Assembly: GCF_028769735.1 (NCBI RefSeq)
Contig: NC_088176.1
Location: 20,273,501 to 20,337,500 of the forward strand
Direction: 5' to 3'
Source of the DNA: Zonotrichia leucophrys gambelii
Lineage: Eukaryota; Chordata; Aves; Passeriformes; Passerellidae
Length of the DNA stretch: 64,000 nt
A program made the position numbers and the translations under genes. The notes under the pieces were generated by a model. That model was not told where the DNA came from. It did no database searches and saw only the letters and a program-made list of their open reading frames with translations. The number at the start of each line of letters is the position of its first letter. Positions within the stretch are counted from its first letter, which is position 1. Below, piece by piece: positions 8,801 through 23,800 of this stretch.

Positions 8801-11800
8801 GAAACCTGTCAGTTTTGGGAGTACTGGGAGTCCTGTGATGATTTGGAATGGGTTTTTTTACAAATGCCTTGTTCTCTTGTTTGCCTTGATTGCTTGCTTT
8901 ACCCCTTGTGTTTTTAGTTTTGAGTGGTGTAATGCTTCTGACTGATATTTGGCCAGTCATTTCCTGTGTACATCATTGATTGCACACACACACAGAGCGT
9001 TCTGCTCTGAAGTTGAGGTGAATGGATGTTTGAAGGTACAGCGTCCTTGCAGTGTGTTCAGAAATGGCTGGTTCTTTTGTGGAGATACAAACTATCTGTA
9101 ACTCCAACTCTTTTTCTTAGATATCAAATTACATGCCACCAATTTGTTACCCTCTGCTAACAAACGCACCCACCTGCCTTTTCTGCCTTTTCTGGACAAG
9201 TGTTCTTTCCCAGGAGCCATTATGATCCTCTCATGCCTTTCTCACCTTAAAGCAGTTGTATTTTTCATTGGTAATTGAAGTAAGTGCAGTCTTTCTCCAA
9301 ATGTTTAAACATCTAATGTTATCTTCACATAAATATTTTTGTGATAGAATTTGTAAGAATAAGAGTTCAAGTACACTCATTATCTCTTCAAACCCACTGT
9401 GCCTTTGTTTCTTCCTGAAAGCTTCAAAGCTCTTTCCCACCCTTAGTCCTTTGTTTCACAGTTTCTGAAGCATAAATATTTACCAGACATTTAGGAAGCT
9501 GGCATTAATACTTTAGGATTGTTAAATAGTGTCTTCACAATATATTTACTCATTTTATATTTATTCATTCATGGTGGATTTGGTTGGAAGTGTGCTGAAG
9601 AGTTGTGTTGAATCTGTATTCAGTGGGCAGCTAGTGAGAAAACTTGACCTTTTTTCCTTTTCTTTACTGTAAACTTGAATTATTGTGTGCTGTATTGCAG
9701 AACCCCCTCAGATTTGATTAAGAAATTATGCAGATAGTGCTCTCTTGGAAAATATTCTCATTATCCAGCTGCAGACAGTTTTTGTTCTTTCAAACTGTTA
9801 GGAGCACCCACATTGTGAAGTTTTGGGCACAGTGCCTCCAAACTACAAGCTGTATAGAGAAAATCATTGGCAGGGATTATAGAGAGCTTGAGGTGAAGGT
9901 ATGATCAGTTCAGAGAGCAGAGTCTGAGCAGTGGCTGTGCTGGGGAAATAACAGTGACTGATTTTCATTATTTATACAGGAAAAGAATAAATGGTAGAGA
10001 GAGCACTCTTTCTTCCTGAGGATTGCTAAGAAATCTAGAAGTCAACCTCTGTTTTGCAGTCTTTTAAACAAACACACAAAGCCTCTCTTCTCTCCCTCCC
10101 CCAGCAGTACCTTTGAGGGAAGAGAAATAGGCCTTGGTGATTTGAACAGTCTCCTATGGCAGTTACAAACCAGGAGCAAAGAGCATCTCCTCTTGCATTT
10201 TCTGTGCTCTAGGTAATATACAGTACTTTGTTCCAGAGGAAAAAAAGGAATGTAAAGTTTCAAAATATCTTTACATACTTTAATGAACTCTGGAGTAAAT
10301 GTTTGTCTATTTAGAATATCAATAATTGATTTGGAAGCTTTTGTTTGTTTGTTTTTGTATAAGAAACTTAACAAGGAGTCAAAACCTGTTTATTCTTTGG
10401 TTCCTAAAGTTAAATAATGTCTTTAAAATTTCATTGCTCCTTTTAGACCGACAGCTTTTTGTATTACCTATCTAAGTGTAAGAGTGTAAAGCAGTTATAA
10501 GACTAACATAAAATAGTGTCACGGCTAGAAGTTATTTTTTTCAACTTTATTTTAATGCACTTTATGTGTATTAAGCACTTTCCTCCCTCTTCCTGATTTG
10601 TAACAGCCTTCTGAACCCTCCAGAAGTAAAAGTCAAAGCACATAGGTGTCAGCTAGCTAAAATATTACATTTAGAATTTTATTTTTTAAACATTAAATAG
10701 CAGTGGTGCATAATGTACAAAATACTTGAAATAGTGATTCTAATTTCAAAATACCATATGACACATTTTTAAATGGCCTCCTCTGAAGCTGTGTAGTCTT
10801 GAGCAGTTAAGTGTAAGATTAGCAGTCAGAAGTTTCTCATTCTTCTCACAGTTTGTGTGTTCTTTGATGCATCTTTTCTTCTTTATTTCTGGCAAGGCTG
10901 TGGGTAGTTGTGTAGCATTTTTAACAGAAAAGACTGGAAGTGATGTCTTTGACCACATTTCCCCATGTGCTTTAAACATTATGGGCAAGGCTTGTGGAAA
11001 CTTTGCTGTTTTGATTATTTTTAGTTGATCTATATTTGCTTCCATACAGCTGGAAATGTACTGTCTTTGAAAAGAGTGAAACAAAGGAGCTCTGTCAGGT
11101 TGCTATATACCTATTAATTAAAATCTTCTGGAATTATGTGTTTTGAGAAAAGTGGTGCTGTGAAAAGTACTCAGTTTTAATAAAATATTTCTTCTACGAT
11201 GAGTCATTATTAGTGTTTCTAGATTGCTGGAAGAAAAGAAAAAAAAATAAAGGTGTCAGTATTTACCAGTATCAATTAGGCAAAAGCTGAACATATGTAA
11301 GCTGGAAAAAGCTTGTGTTGATTTTTTGTATTTACCTTAATCTCTGCTGGTGTGAGAAAAAAATTGGAAATTAAAACATTGTCTTTCTATAGAAGGAGGA
11401 AACCTGAAAAGATTGCAGGAGTGTCTTTGAACAAAATCTTAACATTCTCATTCAGCTGCTGGAAGCAGGGGGACCTGAGTATTTCTTGGTGTCTCAGGGA
11501 CTGTTTAGCCTTTCTTTTGTCTTCTAGGCTTTTCTTGTGACTGTGAGACGTACAGTAAGGCTTTCACGCTTCTTTCTCTTGTGGGATAAAAACTGGCTTG
11601 TAAGAGAAAGGGAAAGGATAATTTGATAAGATGGAGGGAGGAAGAAAAATATCTGTCCTCAGAAGAAATCCTGTCCTTTAGTGGGAGAAAAGCTGGATGC
11701 TGGAGGGGAGAACATAGTGGACAGAAGGAAGAAGAGGGACCTCGGAGACCAAATACAATACAAAAAAAGAAGTCCACATTTTTTTACAAAAATATAACTA

Positions 11801-14800
11801 GGTAGCATGATAAAAGAAATATTACCCAGAATTTATCTGCAAGCAGTTAGTCTTTACAGGGAGGCATCCAGGGATACTTTTTTCTCCCAAGTTAAGACAT
11901 TTATGTGGTGGCTTATTGCAGCAGTGGGCAGGTGAACACCTGGGCCACTGAGTCTGGCTTCTTCCTCTGTTCAGAGATGAAAAATTTTAGCAGATGGTCA
12001 TTGTTCTTTGCTACCCAGAAATACTGGTAAACATGAATAATTCATTGATGGAGACCTGAACATGAAAACACCAGTCTTTTAAAATTCAATCAGCATTGCT
12101 TGTACCCCAAACCTCCCCACAGATAAACTAGTGGAAAAAGTTAAGTGTGGCTTTTCTATTCATTAGACCTGAGATCTCTAAGGATGCTGCTTTGAGCATG
12201 TCTCCCTAGTCAAAAGGAAAGAAAAAGTGACTTAAAATAAAAGTACCAAGAGACCATCTAGACTCTTTCTTAGAGCCATTCATTAAAATAATGCCTGTGT
12301 GCATTAGGGCCATTCTTGATGGCATCTTGTCAGTGTGTGTGACAAAATGAGGTTCTTGGTTGAGTACAGAAAAGTTTCTGAACCTGTGAATGTTGGGTAT
12401 TATATTGCCTTGTGGAATCTGTCTGTATCTTATTTCAGGTTTACTGTTCTCTGCATGTGCTCCCATTTGCCTTTGTGTATCACCAGTTGTGATTCTTGAG
12501 ACTGATTCTTCTTGTGACTGATTTTTATTTTCTTTTTAATATCCCTGTACTGGAATTCTTATGTGGCAAAATCACATCTGTCTCATCCTTTGGATAGTGC
12601 CCCAGCATGAAGTCTTGTTAATCCATGCTCAAGGCTAATTGAACAGCCTAATGATGGCTTGAATGCCCAAGTTCCATGTTTTTAGGAAATGATTGCTAAT
12701 GTAAAGGTACCTGGTCAGGGTTTGCCATTGAAGCTTCATGGTAGTGTGTAATGAATAGGTGTACAAATGAAATTACCATTTTTCTGAGAAGCGAATACAT
12801 TTGTGAAGCCTATAGGGCATCTTTTAGTAATTCTCCTGAGCTCTTTACAGTTCCCATTGCATATTGCTTGTAGTTTCATTTCTTACCTCATATTTAGGTC
12901 AGTGAATGCTGAGATGGGAGGAAGAAAGAAATGTAACTGGTAAATTTGTTTACCAGAGGTCTGGGTGAAAATACTTGTAACTTGGGCTTTTTATGCATGT
13001 CTTGCAGAGAAGGTTGTATTTGACCTAAAATCTCTCCAAGTTTCATTGACTACTTGCTTGCATTTACAGCACTAGTGCATGGGGACATTTTCAGAAGATG
13101 ATTGACTTTGCTTCAGTCTTGTGATGTTGGGAAGACCTTGGGAGGTATTATTCATTTGCCTTGCCAAATTCATGCACTGGACTGCAGTTAATCAGTGCCT
13201 CACAGTTTTCGGGATGCTTCAGGTACTGTTTTTGTGCACTGAAAATATGGGACATGCTTGTAACTAACCCTTCCTCTGCAAACATTCTGTAGATGCCTTC
13301 CTGCTTCATATGTGCCTTTGTACCCAGTTTTGTTTGGGCTGTTTTGTTCTCCCTGCAGGTGATGGGAGAAAATGGAAGGGAGTTTATTTCATGTTAGAAG
13401 AGGGACTCTCTCCAGCTCTTGGTTATTAACATATGATCACATGAATGCTTTACCTTGAGTGGGAGAAAATGCAGTTGCTCGGGGCTGAGAGCTCAAGGCA
13501 GGCTTGCTGGGTGCTGCCAGCTTTGGAAGCTCGTGTCCAACAGGCTGGGACTGCTCTGCTGTGCCTTGGGACTGGGGGGACAGCCTGGAACTGAAGGACA
13601 TTGCTGACTGAGCTCTGTTACCTTGCATGAAGCCTGAGGTTAGATTTGGGGAGATTTTTACCAAACCAAAGGAAAGAAAAAGGAGTCAGGTAAGATTTTT
13701 TTCAAAAGAATTGAGATATCTAAATTCTTGCATTTATGAAATAGATATTTAAACCTCTGTTGGTTTCCAGTTGGTGATATTAAGAGTTGATACCTTCTTC
13801 TAGTTCCTGACAGTTGTTTAATTTTTTGTTTTACTCTAGAGGTGAGAATGCTTATCCTTTATTCCTTTCAGACGATAACTTTCCTTTCAGCCCCCCAAAA
13901 CTTGGCCTCCTGACATGCTGATACATTCAGTAAATGCCCCTCCTCAGTGTTTGCCAGTGCATTTGTTTGGAGGCCAAGTGATACTGTTCTGGCATTTATT
14001 TAGACACTTGAAAAAAAACAGTTAGGAATTAATTTTGCATGTTATACTTAAGGGTGGTTACTAATTATGGTGCTGTAGAGACCAGCACAATAAATAGTGG
14101 AGGTTGCATGGTGTTTTATATGATTTCCTTTTGTGTCTGAAAACATATCAATACTTCTTGATAGAGATTGATTCTCAGCTGTGCTGAAGTCAGACTTTGA
14201 TTTATATTTGTATTCCATTATCTACAATCAGAAAAATATTTGGTCTGTGTTGGTCTTTGTAGCTTTTTTTTTGGTCATAGGCCACTGGAGAAAATTTTGA
14301 ATTCTGAGCTTTTGAAATACCTTGTGTGGGGCAGGAGTGGGAGTGAGTGGTAACACTGAGCCTTGCTTTCAGGAGGCAGGAGCTGTTTGCTGCCTGTGCT
14401 CGGAATGCACAGTCCTGCTTGTACAGAATTCTTTCTGCATGGGGTGAGAGAGCAAGGAGTAGCAGTGCAGGGGAAATGACTTGCCTGAAGCTAATGTGCC
14501 TCATCAGCTGTAGACTTATTTGGAATGCAAGCTGCCCAATTTGTCATGAAACCTTGGCCAGCACTGGCATGAATGCAGTGTTTTGTAGCACTGTCTGTCT
14601 TGCTTTACAAAAATCTGCTGTTTATTTTAGGATTTCTAGCAGCTGTCAGTTGCTTGCCCAGACTGCTCTTTTTATGAAATGAATAAATTTTTTTAGGGAA
14701 GGAAATAGAAAGGTTTGAAATAAGAATTTTCTTGTCTGAATTTTCAGAGGTGATTGTCAAGTTGGGAATGCTGGATTACCTGCCTAATACTGGTATCAGA

Positions 14801-17800
14801 GTTTTGGGATCTCAGTCATGTTAGAGTAGGTGAAAGTTGAAAAAAGGCCATAGAATATTCCAATCTCATGAACATAGCCTTGTGCAGATTTTCACAGTTA
14901 TTGCATAGGATTAGCAATAAAATTAGATGGAAAAAACACCTTTCTGATCTAGATTTGAGTTGTCTGTGAAGAGCTGCTTACATTTTCTCAGAGCAGATGT
15001 TTTCTGTGGGTGCATTGTACACCTTTGGCACAAAATCTTGAAATATTAGTCAGAACATAGGTGAGTTGGATCTTAGGACTTCAAGTTAGTGTTGGAGAAA
15101 TGTGCTGATGTTTCTGTCCTGAAGTCATGGAAATGAATAATGGATTTTTTCCCTTTCCCTCATCAAACATATTCTTTGTTACCAAATGTAACTTGTAGCT
15201 TTCTACATTTGCCCTGAACTATAGTTCTGAAGGTGTCAATAAAGTGGTCTTCTTTGTAGAGATGTGGTTTCTAATATAGTAAGAATGTTGTAGTTATGAT
15301 GCTTTAAGGACATAACAAAGAGAGCTTTTGTAAAAGAAGGGGAATCTGTTCTTCAGCCAGCTGACCTTCAGAGTGCAAAAAGTTTTCAGACATGCACCTC
15401 TTTAAATTCTTAGTGTGTTAGAAATCTTAATGTTGGATTAAACAGACATCATGCATCTTCTTAGTTCTCTGGTAAGTTACTGCTTACCATTGTAAAACCT
15501 AACCAGCTTTCTTTCTTCTAGGGCTTTTTTTGACTCATGAAATCTAGTGAAGGTGTTACCAGGAGTTGGCATGACCCTGGAATGCTTAAAGACATAACTT
15601 TAAAAGTAATGATCTAAAGATAAAATAGTTTTAAATCAGTCTAACATTAAAACAGCAGGAATTGTGCTGAGTGTGGCATTCTTCCTCTGTTAGGTGCTCA
15701 GGTTCATTAGCAAAAGCTGTTTTGAGGTGCAGTCTCTCTGATCAGTGTTAACACTGTGGTAATGTCATTTCTCCACAGGTGAGCAAAGTTTAGTCAGTTG
15801 GTTTTCAGTTATGGGTTTTTTTAACTCTGTATACATACAGAGAGTGAATGTAGAAACCATAGTGGAGTGGGTTTGTCAGAAATGTGCAGAAGGGAGCTGC
15901 AAGCCTTAGCAGATTTAGAACTACTGACGCTTGAAAAGATTCCCCACCCACACAGCCCTCCAAATCTGCAATCATTTGTGTTCTGCAGTTCTACAGGGCT
16001 TGTGTTTTTCTGATATTCTAATGTATATTAAGGCCTGCCTTACAGAAGGAAGTAATTATAGCTTCCTAAACTATCTTAATCTTGGAGGCAGAAGTCATGA
16101 GTCCAGGAGATATGTATATGCTGTCAGCCAAGTAATATACTTCTCTCATTTTGAAGGGAAATCCAAATCCAGCAACCAAAGATAATTTGAGCCATTCAAT
16201 ATTTTGACTTACACACAGGAGCTGTTTGTGATGTAGTGTTAAGCAGTTTTCAGAAACTGAATTCAGATGAAATTTGACTCTGCTGTGGCTTTTGCTGCAG
16301 GTAGCAGAGACTTTGTGGGTGAATTGGACACCCTCCTGTGATAAAACAGCCCTTTTTGCATTGGGTTAGAAAATCTGCCATTCTTAAAATGTTGTGATGT
16401 CTGTAATGGAATTTGTGTAGTGCTGCAGTTTGTCAGTTAAGTGTGAAGTTTCCTACTCTGGACTGTAATCTGCCCATCTGGGATCTGGTTTTTTTAATGG
16501 TTTGTGGCTATGAATCTCATCAGTGTTACCCATTAAATGCTAATGAAAAAATTATGTTGCTTATTCATCTTTTCAACTGTTTTATACATAAAAATGTCAT
16601 TGTGTGGCTTAGGGCTGATGTAGGCCTCGCCCAAATTATTTTTGCTTTCAACATGGTCTTACATCTCTGCATTTGCAACTCATTGACATAATTTTCAATG
16701 TTATTTTACTGCTGCAAAATGTTTATGTGATCAGACAGAGTTGCATAACTCTCGCTGAGGAAATAAGAGATATAAGAAGGTCTTGCAAACACAGATCCCA
16801 TTAGGGTTTTAGTGCTGTTAGTAAGCTTATGGGGGTAGTAGCAATGGAGAAGGAGAAAGATAAAAGCAAATAAGAGGAGCAGATTTGTCTGTAAATTTTA
16901 GAAAAGCCCGAATTTTTAACTGAGAGTTCTGCACTATTTACAGGCAGTAAGAAGGCTAATATGCATATTTAATGAGTGAATTGCATAGACAGAAAAATAA
17001 AACCAAATAATCCTGCTAGTTTCTTGTTTGGTTTCTTTTTGTGAACAAATTAGTGTACCTGTGATTCAAAGTGTCTCTTGCTTTGTTCTCCAGAGTGTTT
17101 TGCTCATTTGTTGATCACTTAGTTCTCTCTATGAATATGTTTTTTGATTTTTAAAAAATGTGTGTATATTTGTGTGTGTATATAAATACTTTCATTCTTC
17201 CATGATGAGAATATCATCCTGCCATACAAGCCTCTTGGATAAAACCATATTTTTAGAGTTTTTCCTGTGGCTAATTGCCTGAAATACTTGAGGGTTGCAT
17301 TACAGTGTCCTGTCCTTGCTGCTTTTGCTAGATCATTTGATTAGTTGTGCTTGCTTGCCATGAGTATGTGGATATTTTAAAAGTACAGAAACATTAAGAG
17401 AAAACAAAACCAAGGGAGCCCTCAGGTCAGAATGTTCCCTCTAGTCTGTGTGCTGAGCAAGTAACACAAGTGCTGATTAACAGTAAATCAGAATAGGATG
17501 TGTAGCTTCCTATCTCCATCACTCGATCCCTGTTCTTGTCTTGTCTAACCCTCTTGATCTGTCACAGTGTGTGAAAAACTCACACAGATGAATTCCACCA
17601 AAGACTGTTGTTCTCCATTTGTTGTTGCAGCTGGCTTTGTGAGTGCTGAGGTGTTCTGCAGGGAATTTGTTTGGGGTGTGTATTATCTGAGAAACAAGTA
17701 GCTGAAACTTTATTATAGCTTGGTACTGCAAGTATTTTAGTGTAAAGAAGTTGCTTTTTTTCTTAAGATTGATGCTGCACAAATAGTTGGGGAATCAGGA

Positions 17801-20800
17801 GCCTGTATCTTTGCATTAGCTTCCTTAACCTGTGAAAGAAAAGCTTCTACTTTTTAGCAATACTGTGGTTTGCTTGGTTTTTCTTACAAAGGAGCGTTGT
17901 GGGTTTTTTCCCTTTGTACAAAATGGCGTGGAATTATTAATCTGAAACAGGGGAATTGAAACCAGCTAATTGAAGACAGGTGGGAGTCAATATTTGAATA
18001 TTGCCTTGTGTCTTGTGGTTTTCAGATGCTTCATTCTGCTTGTAGTCAAGCTAGACTGTGACTGGGTGCAGCCGCAGCTCCCTGTGTCCATTCAGCTGCC
18101 GGGTTCTGGTGCAGGAGGGTCTTGGTTCAGCTTCAGGGTCCTCAGCCCTTGGCTTGCCTGTTGGTTTTGTTCCCTTGTGTTGTGTTTGGGACAGGAAAGT
18201 GGTGCCTCTTCTTGGTGCCTGCTCAGTCCTTGTGCCTGCTGGGCTGCTGTAAGAGCCCAGCATCTCCAGCTGAGCTGAAGCAGTCTGTGGTGAGTGTGTT
18301 CTCTTTGAGCACCACTGAGACCAGCTGTGGGGTTTGAAGGGATCATATGCAGCTGAGAGATTGATGATCTTTTGAAGAGAAATGAATCCCTAGTTGCAAG
18401 TATCTGAATACTGGCCTGAAAGAGGCCATCTTGAGTCAGGTTTTCTTCATGATCTGCAGTGCTTCTTTGGATGGTCTACTCTCAGCATATGTGTAGCTGA
18501 TCTGTCTCTTGCTCTGTGGTATAGCTTCAGAGCTGCTCCAGCAGTTCATCTGTGAGCCTTTGCAATGGAAGTTTCTCATGGTGTTCAATTTAGTTCCACT
18601 CTTCTATTACAAATCCTTTCTCCCCTTACTTGGACCCATTTTGGTATGGGTGTTTAAAGGTAAGTACTTCAGTTGTTTTCAGTGCTTGTTACTTCTATGC
18701 TTCCTCTCTTTCTTTCAAATTTTTAAGTTTATGTTGGTTATTTCAGTTGTGTTTTTATGTTAAGTATTTAGTTTTCTTCTGGAGCTTGGTGGGTGTGGTT
18801 CAGTACTTCCTGTGTTCCAAGTCTTACAGGCACAGAGTAGCTGAAAAATCTCGTTCACTTAGGTGGAGAACTTTTCCTCTATCTCTTTGAAAACACAGCT
18901 GTCCTGTTTGTGACTGGACCATGAACCTTAATTTAATTTACTTAGCCTGATTTACTCCCAGGATTGTAATCCTAAGACTGTTCAAGGATGCTCTTAATAT
19001 TCCATCATCTCTATATATGATATACTAGTGCATTGTAAATGGGCTGTGTTTTTTAATAATGTTGCCTGAAATTTGGGGAACTGTGTAGTAAGTATTCACT
19101 ACTCCTCTCACATGTCTGTGCTTGAAAGCCACAGAGCAGCAAGCAGACGTGTGAAGCAGAACTGTGTCTTGTGACCCTTACTGCTTATGTGGGCTGCAAG
19201 GATGTTGGTTCAACCCTTCTGATGTTCCCTTTTTGTTGACTTTGTAGGGCTGGAACTTAGCGAGGCAAAAAGTTAGTGTGATAGAAAGCCAACTGTGGTG
19301 GTGTGTCTGTGACCCATTTATCGGTTCTGCTCTTAATGAACACCTCTTTGAGTAGGGAACTAAAATTCACGTGCCTTTTGGATGGAGCTTTGCATGAGAA
19401 ATACCTTTGAAGCAAGAGAAAGTGTCTTATTTTCAGACTTTTGCAAAATGCTTCTGGTACATACTATGTAGCTTATCTGCAGCTCAGAGATGGATTTTGT
19501 CTATTCTTAATAGACATGTTGCTTTTTGTAAGATGTTGATTGTATGGTAAAATAAAAGAAGTATAAATGGCCCTAAATGCCTCAGATATAATTTATTTGC
19601 AATAAACAAGTACATCTTTAATTAAAATTAATTAAAAGGCTTGTGTTTCATTTTGCAATGTTTACCTTGGGAAACTGTTTTAAAAATACATTCACAGCAT
19701 TCACCCTCAAGTATGACAGAGTTAAAGACAAAGGTGATGTTTTCTGATATTTCTTGCCAGGTCTGAGCCCTGAAGGACTGTATTTCTCTGGCATCTACTT
19801 CTTAAAGACATCAACTCAGAATAAATTTCTAGAAAGAAAAAAAAAGAGCAAGAGAATAAACTAAAACCAACAGCAGAATTTTAAATGGAAATGTACAGAA
19901 AACAGTAAGAAAACAAATTTTTTTAAAGAGTTGGTTTATGTATGTTATGATTAAATGCAATGCTTCCTCTGCTTGCCTGTTTGAGAATTCTCAGCACATT
20001 TTGATTTTAAGTGGTATCAGATAGACAGTGTATCACTGGCTTAAGCCAAGGGGCATTTTACTGACAGGCAGTTAAACTAAACAAGCAGAAATCCTGTATG
20101 TGCATTCTACAGCAACAGTTTTATGTTTCTACATGGGAAATCCTGTAAAAAGCAATGTGTTATTTACTACTTTTAAAAAGAGATTTGTAAAACAGATTTT
20201 GTAACACCCTCCCCATACCTCCTTCACCAGTCAAGATTGAACTCTGCATATTTCCTCTTAGTTTTACTGTTCTTCTCACTAACTTTTGATATCACAGGTG
20301 ATTCACTAATTTTCTTCATCTTCTTGTTCTGTGTATAGTTATATTACTTTGTTACTCTTTGTTATATTTAGGAGTGAAGCCAGGGAGAAAGGTGAGGCAA
20401 AAGGTCAGATAGGGACCAGGGATTGCTGTAACATCAGAGCTGTAGACTCATCTCTTAAAAGAGAATGTAGCCTAAAATGCTATTTTTCTAAAGTTAGGGA
20501 AAGCAATGTCCTGTCTTTGTACTGTGTCTCATCTCTTGCTGTGAGTTTTGTTCTCTTGCATTGTATTCATTCACTTGCATGTACACTTTACTTTTAGAAT
20601 GTGTATCAAATGAAAGTAACTCAATGGAAATAACCTGATAACAGATACATTCAGTGTTTAGCCCAGTTGTTTTTTCTTTGTTGTGTTTTAATAGCTCTTC
20701 TGTATTCTCATGGTCCCTGTTCTGCTGATTATTCCAGCTGTTTCTTCTCTGTTTTTCGGTTACTGTGCTGAAGGAATACTGCTGCATCATTTTGAACATG

Positions 20801-23800
20801 ATCTGTTTTTATGAGTAATTGTTGGCTGCACCTTATTACAGCCTACTCTCTAATAGGAAAGGTTAAGCAACTGCTACACATTCATCTCTGTGTGGTAAGT
20901 CCTGCTGGCACAGAAGTTGTTCTGCTGGTGAAATTGCAGGTTTGTGTGCACAGCTTGTGTTGGCTGTTTTGGGGTCAGGTGTTTTGTTGTTGTTGTTGTT
21001 CCAGCAGGAATAATTACATCTATGCAAGGCTGCAGCTTTTACAAAATGCCTATAAAAATCAAACCTCTAATTCATGCAAAACAGTAGCAAAAAGGGCAGA
21101 ATAGTCCTCAGGAAAGCTGCATGTTGTGTGATGGTAAATAATGAGCTGTGATTTATTCAGAATGGTTCAGATATGCTTGATCTTGCATTTTAGTTAGGAG
21201 ATCTAGATTAGATGGCTTCTCAAAATCCCTTCCAGACCTGGGTTTTCTTGGTCATTTAGCCTGTGAGAATTGTTTCAGATTGCTTATGCTTTACTTGTGA
21301 CTCTACTCTTCCAAGATCTTAAATGTGATTTTTCTTCTGGTTGGGTCATATCTGCTTCCAAGAGCAAATAGTGATTCATGCCAATTTTGCTCCACAATTT
21401 AAAATTACCTTCTCCCTTGGATAGTTTTGTTTCAAGAATTTAACTTCACTGCTGTTTAAATTTTTTAATATTAAATTTGCAATCTTCCTTCCTATACTTA
21501 TTTTTGCTTTATGAGCAGAAGCTGTGGTGCTTTCTCCTTTACTTTTCTAGCGGACTTCCTTTTTTCTTCTTTGCTAAAAATATTTATTATAGAACCTGAG
21601 AGTACCTTTTGTCTGTTTTATTGATAATACCTCTTGATACAAGTAGGTATGAATCTACCTACAAGTAGGTATAAATCCACCAACCCAAGATTTGTGTATC
21701 CAGAAATAAACTTCTTGAATAGATCTCTCTTAGTTTGGGACTCAGATGAGAGCATTTGAAGTCTAGTTTTAGCACCAAAGTAGGACTGTCCAGCTGACTT
21801 TACAGGAGTAAAAAGGGAAAAGACCCTCTAAGACTGCTCTGAGCCATATCGCAGGTAGGGTTGTCTCACCTTGGCTACATGGGTGACTACCTCCTTGAAG
21901 CTTAGGGCAGTTTAATGTCTTCATTTTGGCATTTACACATGTGCCAGGGTAGCTAGTGTGAATTCACACACCCTTGGAGTATGATTGACAAATTGTTTTC
22001 TACTTTTCAGTTAATTTCTACTATTTTTTCAATCTCTTTTTTTCCTTGTTGAAAATTCTGAACTTTAGAACTGTGCATGATCTTATAAGTAAGATGGTTG
22101 GTTTTTTTCCCCTGCAGGTTTTACTGCTTTCACCTTATTCCCAAGATGTTTCAGCTGTGTGCTCTGAGTTATGCCACATAATTGGCCACCTGTCTTCTGC
22201 TCATTACTACTGGCACAGTACAGCTGATGAATCAGTTAATGAATGGGTTCAGTGCAAAGTCAGCCTTACCTTACCTTACTTTGTACAGTTATTACAGTCA
22301 AGCTGGCTGACTTGTGCTAGACTTGTGCTGCAGCAGATGAGGTCTCATGTTGTATTTCTAATCTAACCTTCATCCCCAGCACCAGATCTTTATAGAAGGG
22401 AATGGTAAAAAGGAATACCCTCCAGGCTGAAGGCTCACAGCTCTCAAAAGAATGTACAGGTGTTTCAGTCAATACTGACAGAATTTTCTGAGCCTTTTAG
22501 CTTGTGGAGTATTGTGTAATGAGATAACTGAGTAGAGTACCTCTATAGAAGAAGTGCATTTTAAACCATGCAAAATACCTCTCCTTTCATTGCTCAGAGT
22601 AATTTCAAGTGTAAAAGTGCCTCAATTTGGACTTTCTGCAGTATCTACTACTACTGTAGCAGCAGGTATGATATTAATTTGACTGTGTTGCACTAATTAG
22701 AAACAGTACACTTTTTAGGGACTAATTAAAAGCAGTATATTTTTTAGTGACTTCATTAAAGGCTTTACACCTGTTTTGGTTGTCAAAAGTAGAAATGAAA
22801 TTACTTTTCTGCTAAAAGCTTGTTTATCTGCTAGCTGTAGAGAAAGGGGCACAGCTTTTTCCAATTTCTCTCCGTTTATAATCCACTTCTCTCACATTTG
22901 TGAAGGGGATTATAGCACTGTAAAATAGAGACTGGATCTATAACATAGAATAAAAATCATTGGTGGTGGAGAACCCACCCTGAAGGCAAAAGACTGACAC
23001 TATCCGGGAGAAGGGAAAAGTTACTAATGAATCTAATTTCACTGCAAAAAAATCCTAAATGTGGATGTTTGAAAACGGAGGGGTTTTTTCCATCCTTATG
23101 TAATCCTTTTGCTTGTTGGGTCTGCTCAGTGCTGGGGGAGATGTTGGCTGCTCTGCTGTGTGCATGCACTTTCAAAGCCCTCTCCTCTCCTGTCTTTCCC
23201 AGCTGCTGGGACTGGAGGGTGTCTTTAGGCAGAGGGTGAGAAAATGCTTACTGACATCAGGGCTTAAGTTTTCCTTGGATATGCTGGCTGGAGGCCGGTG
23301 TGGAGGGGAAGCTGAATGCCAGGTTAGTTTGTGTCCTGGCTTCCAGTGGTGTTTTAGTGGCTGGTGAGGGAGGCAAAGAGACATAACACTGAATATCTGA
23401 ATTAATTAGGGGGTTGGAATCAGGGTTTGGAAGATGGGGCAATCAAGGCTGCTGTAGTGATGGGTCAGAAGGTGATCTCAGTACAGCAGGGATGTATGTA
23501 CTTGCAGATATGACAAGTCTGGCATTTTGTATCAAGTGTAATTTGGATCACAGCAAAGCAGAAACATGAGGGTTCTATAGCTAGATGATAGGAAATCTTC
23601 ATCTGTGGGTAAAAACCATAAAAAGTGGAGTTCATTTGGTAGAAAGGTGATGGTTAAATATATTTATATAAAGCTCTTACTGCCTTAAGATCCTCATGAG
23701 CTTTGTGTAGTCAGCACTGCACTGACACGTGAATCCCCAGTTGCTTCTCTAAGGCACTTGAAGTATAAAGGCAGATATCATATGAAAGGTGGTGGTGAAG

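Noticed and set aside
13437..13664. 75-codon minus-strand ORF with a protein-like Ser/Gln/Pro composition
   Set aside because: Short, inside intron 1, no homology recognised and no splice context.
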